64,000 nucleotides of DNA from SAR324 cluster bacterium (GTDB lineage Bacteria; SAR324; NAC60-12): assembly GCA_028281495.1 (NCBI GenBank), contig JANQJU010000001.1:62001-126000 (forward strand), in the 5' to 3' direction. Positions 18,489 to 26,075 of this stretch are shown here, piece by piece (within the stretch, counting starts at the first letter, position 1; each line of letters opens with the position of its first letter). The position numbers and the translations under genes are program-made. Under the pieces are notes generated by a model, which was not told the origin of the DNA, did not search any database, and saw nothing but the letters and a program-made list of their open reading frames with translations.

Positions 18489-18864
18489 TGTGAGTTTAGT
18501 GATTGTCTCTCACTCCCTGAAAATCGCAGAAGGCATTCATGAACTGCTGCATCGCATGGTGGGAGACCGAGTCAAAGTGGGAGTATGTGGAGGAGATAAA
18601 GAAACCGACTTCCGCACCACACCCGATATGGTCATGGCCACGATTGAGCAAGTTTGGTCCGAGGCCGGGGTGCTTGTGTTGGTCGATTTAGGGGGGGCTG
18701 AATTGAATAGTGAAACCGCTATCGAAATGATGCCCGCTTCCAAGCAATCCAAGCTGGTCTTATGTAATGCACCGATTGTGGAAGGAGCCATCGTTGCAGC
18801 CAACGAGGCTGCTGGAGGAGCGGACCTCCTTTCAGTCAAGCAGACGGCTGAAGGGAGTCATTGA
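18481..18864 (+). CDS. dhaM: PTS-dependent dihydroxyacetone kinase phosphotransferase DhaM (EIIA only)
   Basis: Stand-alone EIIA-Dha/DhaM domain (127 aa). The phospho-accepting His is His11 in VIVSHSLKIAEGI, and the fold is marked by VLVLVDLGGAELNSE. It takes phosphate from HPr and regenerates ATP on DhaL. In E. coli DhaM is a three-domain fusion with HPr-like and EI-like parts. Here the three parts are separate neighbouring genes (DhaM, HPr, EI), as in many other bacteria. It overlaps dhaL and lies 22 bp before the HPr gene. Confidence 0.9.
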   Translation: MSNVSLVIVSHSLKIAEGIHELLHRMVGDRVKVGVCGGDKETDFRTTPDMVMATIEQVWSEAGVLVLVDLGGAELNSETAIEMMPASKQSKLVLCNAPIVEGAIVAANEAAGGADLLSVKQTAEGSH

Positions 18865-18886
18865 TACCAGCCATGCAGGGAAACAA

Positions 18887-19183
18887 ATGGAAGAATCAAT
18901 CGAACAACAAGTCGTTACCATTGGTTCGGCTCATGGGCTTCACGGCAGACCCGCTCTCATGCTTTCACGATTGGCGATGCGCTATCAATCGGTGGTCGAG
19001 ATTGCCTTGTCAGACACCGGACCTTGGGTAAACGTTCGCAGCGTTTACATGGTGCTTCGCATGAAAATCAAAAAAGGGACTTCTGTGTGCCTCCGAGCGA
19101 GTGGTCCCGATTCTTCCGAGGCTTTAGAAAATGCAGCGGAACTAATTCAAGAGACCGCCAACCATAATTTGGAACATGGCTAG
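18887..19183 (+). CDS. Phosphocarrier HPr of the dihydroxyacetone phosphorelay
   Basis: HPr-family carrier (98 aa). The active-site His19 sits in SAHGLHGRPALML (family: GLHARPA). The second helix RSVYMVLRMKIKKG keeps a Ser at the position of the regulatory Ser46 region. The ATG at 18887 gives a protein of normal HPr length with a short lead; a longer upstream frame lies inside dhaM. It overlaps the EI gene by eight bases. No sugar-specific membrane EIIC is encoded here, so this HPr probably serves the dihydroxyacetone kinase only, unless other PTS components exist elsewhere in the genome. Confidence 0.9.
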   Translation: MEESIEQQVVTIGSAHGLHGRPALMLSRLAMRYQSVVEIALSDTGPWVNVRSVYMVLRMKIKKGTSVCLRASGPDSSEALENAAELIQETANHNLEHG

Positions 19184-20747
19184 AAATGAATTCAACGGGA
19201 TTCCGGTTTCCGATGGTCTTGCTATTGGAATGCTGGAGATCATTCACAGCCCACGCCAAGACTTCAACCACGCTTCTGGTAATAATGAAAAGGAGAAACT
19301 CGCCTCTGCCATTCAACAATCCATTGCCGACCTCCAAGAAATCTCTCAATTGAATGGCGATTCGGAGATCCATGCCATCATGGACCTGCAAATCCTGATG
19401 CTCCAAGATGAAACCTTTTTGGATCCCATCTTTGCCAAAATTTCCAACGGAATTTCCGCACTCGCGGTGTGGGAAAAACACCTTGATGCTGATATTCAAG
19501 AATATTCGTCAAGCGATGACCACTATTTTTCAGCACGTGCATCGGACATTTTGGATATCAAATTACGTGTCATGCGCCGTTTGACGGGCATTGCCCAGAT
19601 CAATTACTCTGGTAACACGATTTTAGTGGCAGACGATTTACCGCCTTCCGCATTTCTAGAAATCCCCTGGAAGACCGGTGGACTGGTTTTAAGACGTGGA
19701 AGCATCTACGGGCATCTCGCCGTGTTAGCCAAATCCAAGGGAGTTCCTTTTGTCGCGGGAGTCAGTGATCTGCCCTATTTAGAAGAAATCCCAGTGATCA
19801 TGGACGCGAATCAAGGCTTGGTTATTGTTGACCCCTCGAAGCCAGAGCTGGACAAATATAAGTCGCTCGTCCAAGAAGCTGATTCCCTTCATAAAACAAA
19901 GGAGACGTACACTTGGCCGCCCTTGAACCGGCCGATTCAAGTGAATTTGAATGTGGCCGATCCAAGCGATTTACAAACATACGATATCCGTTGTTTTGAT
20001 GGCATCGGACTCGTGCGCACCGAATTCACATTGCATGCAGTAGACAATTTCTATGATGAGCAGCGGCAATATGTCGAATATCGCAAAATCCTAGATTGGG
20101 CTAACGGAAAACCGGTGGTGTTTCGTTTGCTAGATATTGGGGGAGATAAACCGATTCCAGGGCTGACTTATAAAGAAGAAAATCCGTTCCTTGGTATTCG
20201 AGGAATTCGCTTTTTGCTTCGACAACGGTCGCTTTTGGAGATCCAACTGAGAGCGTTGCTTAGAGCGAGTGCTCACGGTGATCTGAAGATCATGATCCCC
20301 ATGGTGACCATCCCAGAAGAACTTGAAGCGGTCAGAGCCATTGTTCAAGAAACCCTCCGTCGGCTGCGAGACCAGGGAGAAACTTGCGCTCCGTCCCCCT
20401 TAGGAATCATGATTGAGGTGCCTTCCGCAGCCCTACTTGCGGATCAATTCGAAGCCGATTTTTTTTCGATTGGCACGAATGACTTGCTGCAATTTACGAC
20501 CGCATGCAGCCGAGATTCGCTTGCGCTGAATGACATCAGTCAACCCGATAACACCGCGTTCCTTCAGCTTTTGACTCAGGTCGTTCGGGTGGCTGAACGA
20601 AAGAATATTGCGGTGAGTATTTGTGGTGACATGGCGAGCGATGTGAAGTATGTGAGTAATCTGCTAAAGCTTGGTATTTCCAATTTCTCGGTGAATTACC
20701 GGGCGGTCCGCAAAGTACGTGCCGAAATGGCTCGGTGTCTGAGTTAG
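19176..20747 (+). CDS. PEP-protein phosphotransferase (PTS enzyme I), short variant
   Basis: Enzyme I (523 aa; typical EI is about 570) that takes phosphate from PEP and passes it to HPr. The phospho-His domain reads YGHLAVLAKSKGVPFVAG with His180, where family members have GGxTSHxAIxAR, so the motif around the active His is unusual. The C-terminal PEP-binding barrel is normal: RTEFTL, ICGDMASD with the catalytic Cys, IMIEVPSAALLAD and SIGTNDLLQFT. The shortening affects mainly the N-terminal HPr-binding and linker parts. It is the last gene of the tightly overlapping dhaL-dhaM-HPr-EI run. I infer that it is dedicated to dihydroxyacetone phosphorylation. Confidence 0.9.
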   Translation: MARNEFNGIPVSDGLAIGMLEIIHSPRQDFNHASGNNEKEKLASAIQQSIADLQEISQLNGDSEIHAIMDLQILMLQDETFLDPIFAKISNGISALAVWEKHLDADIQEYSSSDDHYFSARASDILDIKLRVMRRLTGIAQINYSGNTILVADDLPPSAFLEIPWKTGGLVLRRGSIYGHLAVLAKSKGVPFVAGVSDLPYLEEIPVIMDANQGLVIVDPSKPELDKYKSLVQEADSLHKTKETYTWPPLNRPIQVNLNVADPSDLQTYDIRCFDGIGLVRTEFTLHAVDNFYDEQRQYVEYRKILDWANGKPVVFRLLDIGGDKPIPGLTYKEENPFLGIRGIRFLLRQRSLLEIQLRALLRASAHGDLKIMIPMVTIPEELEAVRAIVQETLRRLRDQGETCAPSPLGIMIEVPSAALLADQFEADFFSIGTNDLLQFTTACSRDSLALNDISQPDNTAFLQLLTQVVRVAERKNIAVSICGDMASDVKYVSNLLKLGISNFSVNYRAVRKVRAEMARCLS

Positions 20748-20832
20748 ATTTTATAAACCACGAAACAGTGAATAGATTGCACAAGTATCGCGTTAGCCAA
20801 TAGACTGTTGAAGCATTGAAATAGCAAATTGT

Positions 20833-21243
20833 ATGGAAAGCCGAGAGTACGTTTCTAAATACAAAGAAATTTTAAGAAAGGTTTTGGAGAATCGCCCCTC
20901 CGGAACCCGTCAAAAATTGGCAGAAGCGTTGGGAAAAAATCGAAGCTTCATTTCCCAAATCTCCAATCCGGCTTACCACACCCCCATCCCAGCCAAGCAT
21001 TTAGAAACCATCTTTCAAAAATGCTATTTCAGCGCTGCCGAAAAACAGAACTTTTTGAAAGTTTACAGCGAAGCGCACCCAAACCGTCCGCTCGCCCATG
21101 AGCCAAAGACTGAGGGTCGCCGACAAGTGACCTTGGACCTCAAAGATCTAGGAGACGCGGATCTCAATAACGAACTCGACCGCCTGCTCGCCGAATTCGC
21201 AATTGAACTCGAAGCTTCCTTTATGAAATTCAAAAAGAAATAG
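20833..21243 (+). CDS. Small HTH protein of unknown family
   Basis: A 136-residue protein with an N-terminal helix-turn-helix-like segment (TRQKLAEALGKNRSFISQIS, about residues 26-45). Next comes a loop with the 'xxPAYHTPIPAKHL' pattern seen in Cro/C1-like small regulators, and then a lysine-rich tail. It lies between the EI gene and the stand-alone DhaK gene in the same orientation, so it may regulate the dihydroxyacetone module. It is the only candidate regulator encoded in the 10-22 kb module. I do not recognise a named family. The Shine-Dalgarno site is poor. Confidence 0.7.
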   Translation: MESREYVSKYKEILRKVLENRPSGTRQKLAEALGKNRSFISQISNPAYHTPIPAKHLETIFQKCYFSAAEKQNFLKVYSEAHPNRPLAHEPKTEGRRQVTLDLKDLGDADLNNELDRLLAEFAIELEASFMKFKKK

Positions 21244-21286
21244 TGCTCACCCGAAATTTCTTAACAGGCTGAGTTTAGGGAACAAT

Positions 21287-22261
21287 ATGAAACGCTTAGT
21301 GGCAAATTCCTCACACTTTCTCTCTGATTTTTTAGAAGGTTTTTATCTGGCTCATCAAGCCAACCTTCACCTGAATCACAGTCCACTTTTTTTAGCACGC
21401 CGAGAATTGAGTTCTAAGGTTGCGATTATTTCTGGTGGAGGGAGTGGTCATGAACCCCTCCATGTCGGATTTATCGGTCATGGCATGCTTGATGCTGCTT
21501 GCCCAGGGCAAATTTTTTCAGCTTCAACCCCTGACCAAATAATGGCGGCAATCGATCACTGCCACCGTGATCAAGGTGTTTTGTTATTGGTCAAAAACTA
21601 TAGCGGGGATGTGATGAACTTTGAGATTGCTGCGGAAACTGCCAAAGTCCCGATTGCTACCATTGTGGTCCAAGACGATATTTCTGGCAACCCCACTTCA
21701 ATGGGCCATCGGGGTATCGCAGGAACCGTGATTGTCGAAAAAATCGTTGGCGCTGCTAGTGAACGAGGGCATGACTTAGACTATTTAAAAGTGTTAGGAA
21801 ATCGAGTTGCAAAGGCCACACGCACACTAGGAATTGCATTGACAGGGGCCACCTCGCCAGAAACCGGCCATCGTTCCTTTGAATTGAATGAACAGGAATA
21901 CGAATTTGGTATTGGAATTCATGGAGAACGGGGCTGGCAAACTCAAACGTACAAGGACCCAGCTGAACTCATCTACAACGTGGCCCATGCTCTGTTAGCG
22001 CATCTCGATTTGCAACGAAACTCGTCATTGCTCGTGCTGGTCAACGGACTTGGATCGGTTCCCTTGAATGAACTGTATATCCTCCTCAAGCAATTCAAAG
22101 ACATTGTGGTGGGCAAGGGCTTTCACATCAGTCGTGCCCTCACTGGCAACTTTGCCACTTCTCTCGATATGCTCGGATTTTCCATCTCCGTCACTGAAAT
22201 GGATGCCGAACTCCTTTCCTTTTGGGATGCCCCAGTACAAACCCCCTCTCTGAGTTGGTAA
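21287..22261 (+). CDS. dhaK: Dihydroxyacetone kinase subunit DhaK (substrate-binding, PTS type)
   Basis: Dihydroxyacetone-binding subunit (324 aa, family about 330-356) that partners with DhaL and DhaM encoded upstream. SGGGSGHEPLHVGFIGHGML forms the substrate pocket, and the covalent-binding His is in FGIGIHGERGW. NYSGDVMNFEIA and the MGHRGIAGTV segment are conserved family signatures. It is separated from dhaL-dhaM-HPr-EI only by a small HTH gene. Together with the DhaKL fusion at 9972-11615 it gives the cell two DhaK domains: this one relies on the PTS relay, the other on ATP. Confidence 0.93.
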   Translation: MKRLVANSSHFLSDFLEGFYLAHQANLHLNHSPLFLARRELSSKVAIISGGGSGHEPLHVGFIGHGMLDAACPGQIFSASTPDQIMAAIDHCHRDQGVLLLVKNYSGDVMNFEIAAETAKVPIATIVVQDDISGNPTSMGHRGIAGTVIVEKIVGAASERGHDLDYLKVLGNRVAKATRTLGIALTGATSPETGHRSFELNEQEYEFGIGIHGERGWQTQTYKDPAELIYNVAHALLAHLDLQRNSSLLVLVNGLGSVPLNELYILLKQFKDIVVGKGFHISRALTGNFATSLDMLGFSISVTEMDAELLSFWDAPVQTPSLSW

Positions 22262-22328
22262 CGGCCTACTCCTGGTTAACTGTTTCTTCAAGAATCTCCT
22301 CATTGTAAGTTTTTACCCACTCTAAGCA

Positions 22329-23897
22329 TCAACGAATCTTAAACCGTTTTACTTGCCTGGTTAAACTTTCAAACAATTCCACGAGGTCTTGAGTGGTTTG
22401 GGAAATCCGGTCGGTGCTTTGGAAGATCTGATGGATCGCTTGGGTGTTGTTTTCGCTGTGTTCGTTGAGGGTATCGGCAGTTTCGGCAATGTCTCGAATG
22501 CCTACCTCTTGCTCAGCCATGGAAGCACTAGCCGCATTGACGTGCATCGACATTTCTTTAACTTGATCGATGATTTCTTGCAGGGTGCTTTCAGTACGTC
22601 CAATCACTTCGTGGCCTTCTCGAAGGTTGGCTGCACTTTGCTCAATCAGGTGACGAATCTCCACTACTGAATCCGAACTGCGTTCAGCTAAGCGTCGGAC
22701 TTCATCCGCCACTACAGCAAACCCTTTACCCGATTCCCCCGCTTTCGCGGCTTCAATCGCAGCATTGAGGGAGAGCAAATTGGTTTGATTGGCGATTTCC
22801 GTGATCACTTGGATGATGCCTTCTATCTGTTGGCTACTCTCATCATATTTCTTCATCGACCGATTCATTTCGATCAGCGCATCACTGGCAATACTTGTTT
22901 TTTCTTGAGCAAGTTGTGCCATCGCTTCCACCTCTTTGACCTGTCGATTGGTCTCTTGGACCGTTTCCGACATCTGTTGGATGGTGGATGCGGTTCGGGA
23001 GATATCATCGGTGGCGTTATCAATCTCTCGCATGACCGAATTGAGCGTATCGTTGTTTTCGCGAGCCATCGACGCCAAGTTGTCCGAAACCTTGGAAAGT
23101 CCTTGTGCGTCCTTAGAGATACTCTCAATAATTTCTCGAATATTGCCAACAAAGGTATTGAAATGTGTTGCCAACCGTCCCATTTCGTCACGGACTTGAA
23201 GATCAATTGTTTTCGTCAAATCACCTTCCCCTTCGACAATATCCTTCATCGCTTGCCCTACCACGTTGATCGGACGAGTGAGGTTGCGCGCAATAAGCCA
23301 AGCGCCGACCCCCCCTACAACCATAAACACCAAGACTAAAATAATCGCGCTCAAGATAACCTGATTGCGTGCCGCTTCCATCTGCTGATTCGAGTAACCG
23401 AGCAACATGCCTCCATAAAAGCCCCCTTCAAATTGCAACGGAACCGTCACAAAAATTTGATTGCCCTCTTCAACTGCCAAGATTTTCTGCTGCTGGACCA
23501 AGGCTAAGATTTTCTCCGGTGGTGTCGGCGGCGTATCGTCAGAGGCAGGCGGCCCTACCACCTTGCCCTCGGCCGTGACAAAAATCATCACCTCCAACGA
23601 TTTTTGCTGCTTCACCAAAGATCGAAAAGAGCGAACTCCCATGAATTTCATTTGAATTTCAATATATTGAGGCAAACTACCTTCTTCGTTGAACTGCCCA
23701 AATGACTTCCCTTCTTCTAGTTTTTTTTGCAAATCCACAAATAACGGCGTGGTCACATTTTGAGCTTCATGTTCAATCCCTTCCATAAGCATCTGCCGAA
23801 ATTGGCCATATTGCACCGCTGACGAACTCGATTGCAAAATTAAGATGAGCAAAAGCACGGTTAAGATCAGTTTGTTTCTAATGGTTAATTGCATCAT
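22329..23897 (-). CDS. Methyl-accepting chemotaxis protein (periplasmic Cache-like sensor)
   Basis: Chemoreceptor (522 aa). Membrane helix near residues 7-27, then a periplasmic domain of about 150 residues. The pattern (FMGVRSFRSLVKQQKSLEVM ... EGNQIFVTVPLQFEGGFYGGM) suggests a single Cache fold for small ligands. A second helix lies near 178-203 and is followed by HAMP. The signalling tip is [20 protein letters not shown], with VVADEVRRLAERS. A copy of the 14-bp GntR-type palindrome found in the sulfonate island lies about 240 bp upstream of its start (24134-24147), so co-regulation with sulfosugar degradation is conceivable. GAGGAATG lies upstream of its start. Confidence 0.92.
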   Translation of the reverse strand: MMQLTIRNKLILTVLLLILILQSSSSAVQYGQFRQMLMEGIEHEAQNVTTPLFVDLQKKLEEGKSFGQFNEEGSLPQYIEIQMKFMGVRSFRSLVKQQKSLEVMIFVTAEGKVVGPPASDDTPPTPPEKILALVQQQKILAVEEGNQIFVTVPLQFEGGFYGGMLLGYSNQQMEAARNQVILSAIILVLVFMVVGGVGAWLIARNLTRPINVVGQAMKDIVEGEGDLTKTIDLQVRDEMGRLATHFNTFVGNIREIIESISKDAQGLSKVSDNLASMARENNDTLNSVMREIDNATDDISRTASTIQQMSETVQETNRQVKEVEAMAQLAQEKTSIASDALIEMNRSMKKYDESSQQIEGIIQVITEIANQTNLLSLNAAIEAAKAGESGKGFAVVADEVRRLAERSSDSVVEIRHLIEQSAANLREGHEVIGRTESTLQEIIDQVKEMSMHVNAASASMAEQEVGIRDIAETADTLNEHSENNTQAIHQIFQSTDRISQTTQDLVELFESLTRQVKRFKIR

Positions 23898-24133
23898 TCC
23901 TCCTCTTTAGCCTCGTAGTTGTTTACACGTCTCCTTGTTCCCGAAAAAGATTTGTCCCCCAAATCCATGTTGTCTTGCCTAACAAACTGCCATAGTCTCT
24001 GGCCCGCTGTCACTGTCACTGTCACTTTTGAATCAATTTCTTATGGTAGGAAAACTTTCACCTGAATCGATTAGATTCCGGGTTCCCCGCGAAAGTTTTG
24101 CGCTATTGCAGTCAATTGTATTTATTAAAAGAT

Positions 24134-24147
24134 GTCTTATATAAGAA
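24134..24147. promoter_or_regulatory. GntR-type palindrome copy near a chemoreceptor
   Basis: GTCTTATATAAGAA matches 13 of 14 positions of the perfect palindrome GTCTTATATAAGAC that precedes the sulfosugar kinase gene (60471-60484). It is about 240 bp upstream of the chemoreceptor at 22329-23897 and overlaps the end of a decayed SRPBCC reading frame. It could bind the same GntR/UTRA regulator. A chance match in AT-rich DNA cannot be excluded. Confidence 0.4.
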
Positions 24148-24367
24148 TTTTTAGAAAAAGAACAGCATTGGCCGTGAAACGTTGTGAAGTCGGCAAGGAC
24201 TTGAACGAGGCTCTGTGGAGCAGTTCTTCTAGTCCATCTAAGCAACCGTTCCAACCTTGTTCGTGGATTTCACAGGCAGCAGGAGAGGCAATGCGTTCGT
24301 GTACAACAATCACTTCAGTCGCATTGTCACGAGGCTCAAATCGAACTGTCACTCTTTCGGAAGGAAG
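24137..24367 (-). pseudogene. C-terminal fragment of an SRPBCC/AHSA1-type gene
   Basis: On the minus strand, directly downstream of the ArsR gene, the frame reads SERVTVRFEPRDNATEVIVV and HEQGWNGCLDGLEELL. This is the classic C-terminal half of SRPBCC (AHSA1-like) proteins usually encoded after ArsR regulators. No N-terminal half or start codon precedes it in the available space, since the ArsR stop lies 17 bp away. I therefore take it as a remnant whose first half has been deleted. Confidence 0.6.
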
Positions 24368-24383
24368 AGAGGGGGTGGGTTGT

Positions 24384-24731
24384 TCACGAATTGGCCAAAG
24401 ATTGCAAACTTTCGTTCCAGAAGGTTCGATATTCACTGAGCCATGCTTCAATTTCTTGCATGGGTTCAGCTCGTAGTGAGCATTGATGGATTCGCCCATC
24501 GACGGAACGTTCCACCAAACCTGCTTTTTCCAACACCCTCAGGTGCTTAGAAGCACCGGGCAGCGACATATCCAGTGGTTGCGCAAGCTCGGTGATCTTT
24601 GCGGGCCCCAGCGCCAGCCGAGCCAGGAGTGCCCGTCGAGTTCGGTCACCCAGGGCACGGAATATCAAGTCCAATCGATCCTCAGCCGAGGTGTCTACCA
24701 AGGTTTTTTGCTTTCTAGCTTTTGCGATCAT
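24384..24731 (-). CDS. ArsR-family transcriptional regulator
   Basis: Winged-helix repressor (115 aa from the chosen start). The core DLIFRALGDRTRRALLARLA is followed by the recognition helix region SLPGASKHLRVLEKAGLVER and a RIHQCSLRAEPMQE wing, typical of the ArsR subgroup that controls SRPBCC proteins. No metal-binding Cys motif is seen. I prefer the ATG at 24731 to the longer frame from 24797, because the latter's codons would run through one of its probable operators (24774-24789). Three copies of TAAACCA-NN-TGGTTTA lie upstream, suggesting autorepression. The genes it should control on both sides are broken. Confidence 0.85.
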   Translation of the reverse strand: MIAKARKQKTLVDTSAEDRLDLIFRALGDRTRRALLARLALGPAKITELAQPLDMSLPGASKHLRVLEKAGLVERSVDGRIHQCSLRAEPMQEIEAWLSEYRTFWNESLQSLANS

Positions 24732-24773
24732 AAAAAACCTGTTCAAGTTTCTATCAATTTCTTGTTGCAAATG

Positions 24774-24817
24774 TAAACCATTTGGTTTAATTTTCAAAAC
24801 ATAAACCAGATGGTTTA
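24774..24817. promoter_or_regulatory. Tandem ArsR operators (two TAAACCA-NN-TGGTTTA copies)
   Basis: TAAACCA-TT-TGGTTTA at 24774-24789 and TAAACCA-GA-TGGTTTA at 24802-24817 are two palindromes with perfect 7-bp arms, 28 bp apart, just upstream of the ArsR start at 24731. Position and symmetry fit autoregulation. Confidence 0.7.
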
Positions 24818-24935
24818 CTATTAGTTTCTAGAATGCCGGTGGCTTTGAAAAATCTCATCTGTTGGCTTCGTGGGTAAGCACCAATGGGGCCTCGGAGATT
24901 TACTTTCAGCTGTGGGGATTCCTGCGTCACAATAG

Positions 24936-24951
24936 TAAACCAAATGGTTTA
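24936..24951. promoter_or_regulatory. Third ArsR operator copy
   Basis: TAAACCA-AA-TGGTTTA at 24936-24951 has the same 7-bp arms as the pair at 24774-24817. It lies about 60 bp before the divergent, frameshifted SRPBCC gene, as expected for its operator. Confidence 0.68.
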
Positions 24952-25008
24952 TTAAAATATAATCCAAATCATTGACTAATGCAAATCTAACAAAACGGAG
25001 AAATTCTT

Positions 25009-25265
25009 ATGTCTGCATTTATCCATCAAGAAGTAGTTTTCAAAGCCAGCCCCAATCGTATCTATACGGCATTGATGAACAGCAAGGAACATGGAGACTT
25101 CACGGGAGGCCCGCTGAATTCAGCTCCGAAGCGGGTGGTGAATTTTCCTGTCACAACGGACAAATTGTAGGGCGTAACATCGAGTTGGTACCGGATAAAC
25201 GAATTGTTCAAGCGTGGCGTGTTGCGGCATGGGACGAGGGGGTGTACTCAGTCGTCAAGTTTGAG
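25009..25265 (+). pseudogene. Frameshifted, truncated SRPBCC (AHSA1-like) gene
   Basis: From the ATG at 25009 (GGAG upstream) the sequence encodes MSAFIHQEVVFKASPNRIY, then MNSKEHGDFTGG, a normal SRPBCC N-terminus. Near 25112 the frame breaks. One frame later the protein continues as AEFSSEAGGEFSCHNGQIVG and VQAWRVAAWDEGVYSVVKFE. A single-base deletion explains the shift. Homology then stops, and the DNA continues as the end of the opposite-strand HTH gene, so the C-terminal third is also missing. It is divergent from the ArsR gene and carries its operator, so it was probably a target of that repressor. Confidence 0.7.
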
Positions 25266-25926
25266 CATCTCGCATTTGCTCGGTTAAATTTTCCAAACCT
25301 TCTACATCGCTAGAAGATTTTTCGAAGGTTTCGATAGCATGACGTCCATATCGGAACGCAAGTTGAGAGCTTGGACAAAAAGCAGGGAGATCATGCAACT
25401 CACGGGTCAACGGAGATTCAATAAAGACTTTCCAAAGATCAGGAGCGTCTTCTTCAATCTGGATTTTACACCCCAGATGGTACTCCGTGAGCATCACGTT
25501 TCCAAACAACTTAAACAAACTGAGATTGCCTTCATGAACGACAGACAAATATCCCTTTTCCACCAAATGCATGCGCAGCTCATGACGAGGATCGTTTTGA
25601 CTGAAATGGTGATTCCCCACGCCATGCACAAATCGGCACAATTCTCGTAACTCCTCTGGGGTGAGGTGGCTGTCAAAATTCATGAGTTTACGATTCAAAC
25701 GTTCCACCCGTTGCATATCTCGCAATCGAAAATGATACCATTGGGGAATCGGGCGTCGCCCGGATTCATAACTTTCAATAGAGTCTTTTGAGGTTCCAAC
25801 GATAGGTGCAAAATCTTTCGGTGTCCGATACCCGAATGCTTTGCGAATCTTTTGAATCTTTTTACCTTCTTCTTTGCGTTCCAGTTCTTCTGGGGTGAGT
25901 TCTTCAAGGGATTTTCGCTGAGGCAT
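25255..25926 (-). CDS. HTH-domain protein of unknown function
   Basis: A 223-residue protein (start at 25926, MPQRKSLEELTPEEL; a longer frame from 25974 lacks a ribosome site). Its N-terminal part holds an XRE-like helix-turn-helix: IQKIRKAFGYRTPKDFAPIV followed by SKDSIESYESGRRPIPQWY, the 'SxxxIxxYExGxRxIP' pattern of antitoxin/Cro-type regulators. The C-terminal 140 residues have no fold I recognise. Its 3' end overlaps the decayed SRPBCC gene by about ten bases. The target is unknown. Confidence 0.72.
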   Translation of the reverse strand: MPQRKSLEELTPEELERKEEGKKIQKIRKAFGYRTPKDFAPIVGTSKDSIESYESGRRPIPQWYHFRLRDMQRVERLNRKLMNFDSHLTPEELRELCRFVHGVGNHHFSQNDPRHELRMHLVEKGYLSVVHEGNLSLFKLFGNVMLTEYHLGCKIQIEEDAPDLWKVFIESPLTRELHDLPAFCPSSQLAFRYGRHAIETFEKSSSDVEGLENLTEQMRDAQT

Positions 25927-25963
25927 GATCGTGTCTCGATTTATTAAGAAATGTGCAAACCGC

Positions 25964-25994
25964 CCTCCTACCAAGAGGCTTTAATGGTAGGAGG
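25964..25994 (-). terminator. Hairpin downstream of the flotillin gene
   Basis: CCTCCTACCA (25964-25973) and TGGTAGGAGG (25985-25994) form a perfect 10-bp stem with an 11-nt loop, between the flotillin stop (26076) and the start of the HTH gene (25926). On the minus strand it could end the YqiJ-flotillin transcript, although only a short T-run follows. It could equally be a leader hairpin of the HTH gene. Confidence 0.5.
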
Positions 25995-26075
25995 CGTTTT
26001 GCGATTCATATCAGGCATACCAGCCTTATTAATATCAGCAATGTGTACGTTATTGGGTGAATCAAGTGAGTCCTA

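Noticed and set aside
18155..18839. Minus-strand frames over dhaL and dhaM
   Set aside because: Antisense shadows of clearly recognisable kinase genes.
22785..23339. 184-codon plus-strand frame inside the chemoreceptor gene
   Set aside because: It is an antisense shadow of the HAMP/signalling region, with His/Phe-rich low-quality composition and no homology.
24008..24025. TGTCAC repeated three times
   Set aside because: A short hexamer run without symmetry, gene or unit conservation; nothing to distinguish it from chance.
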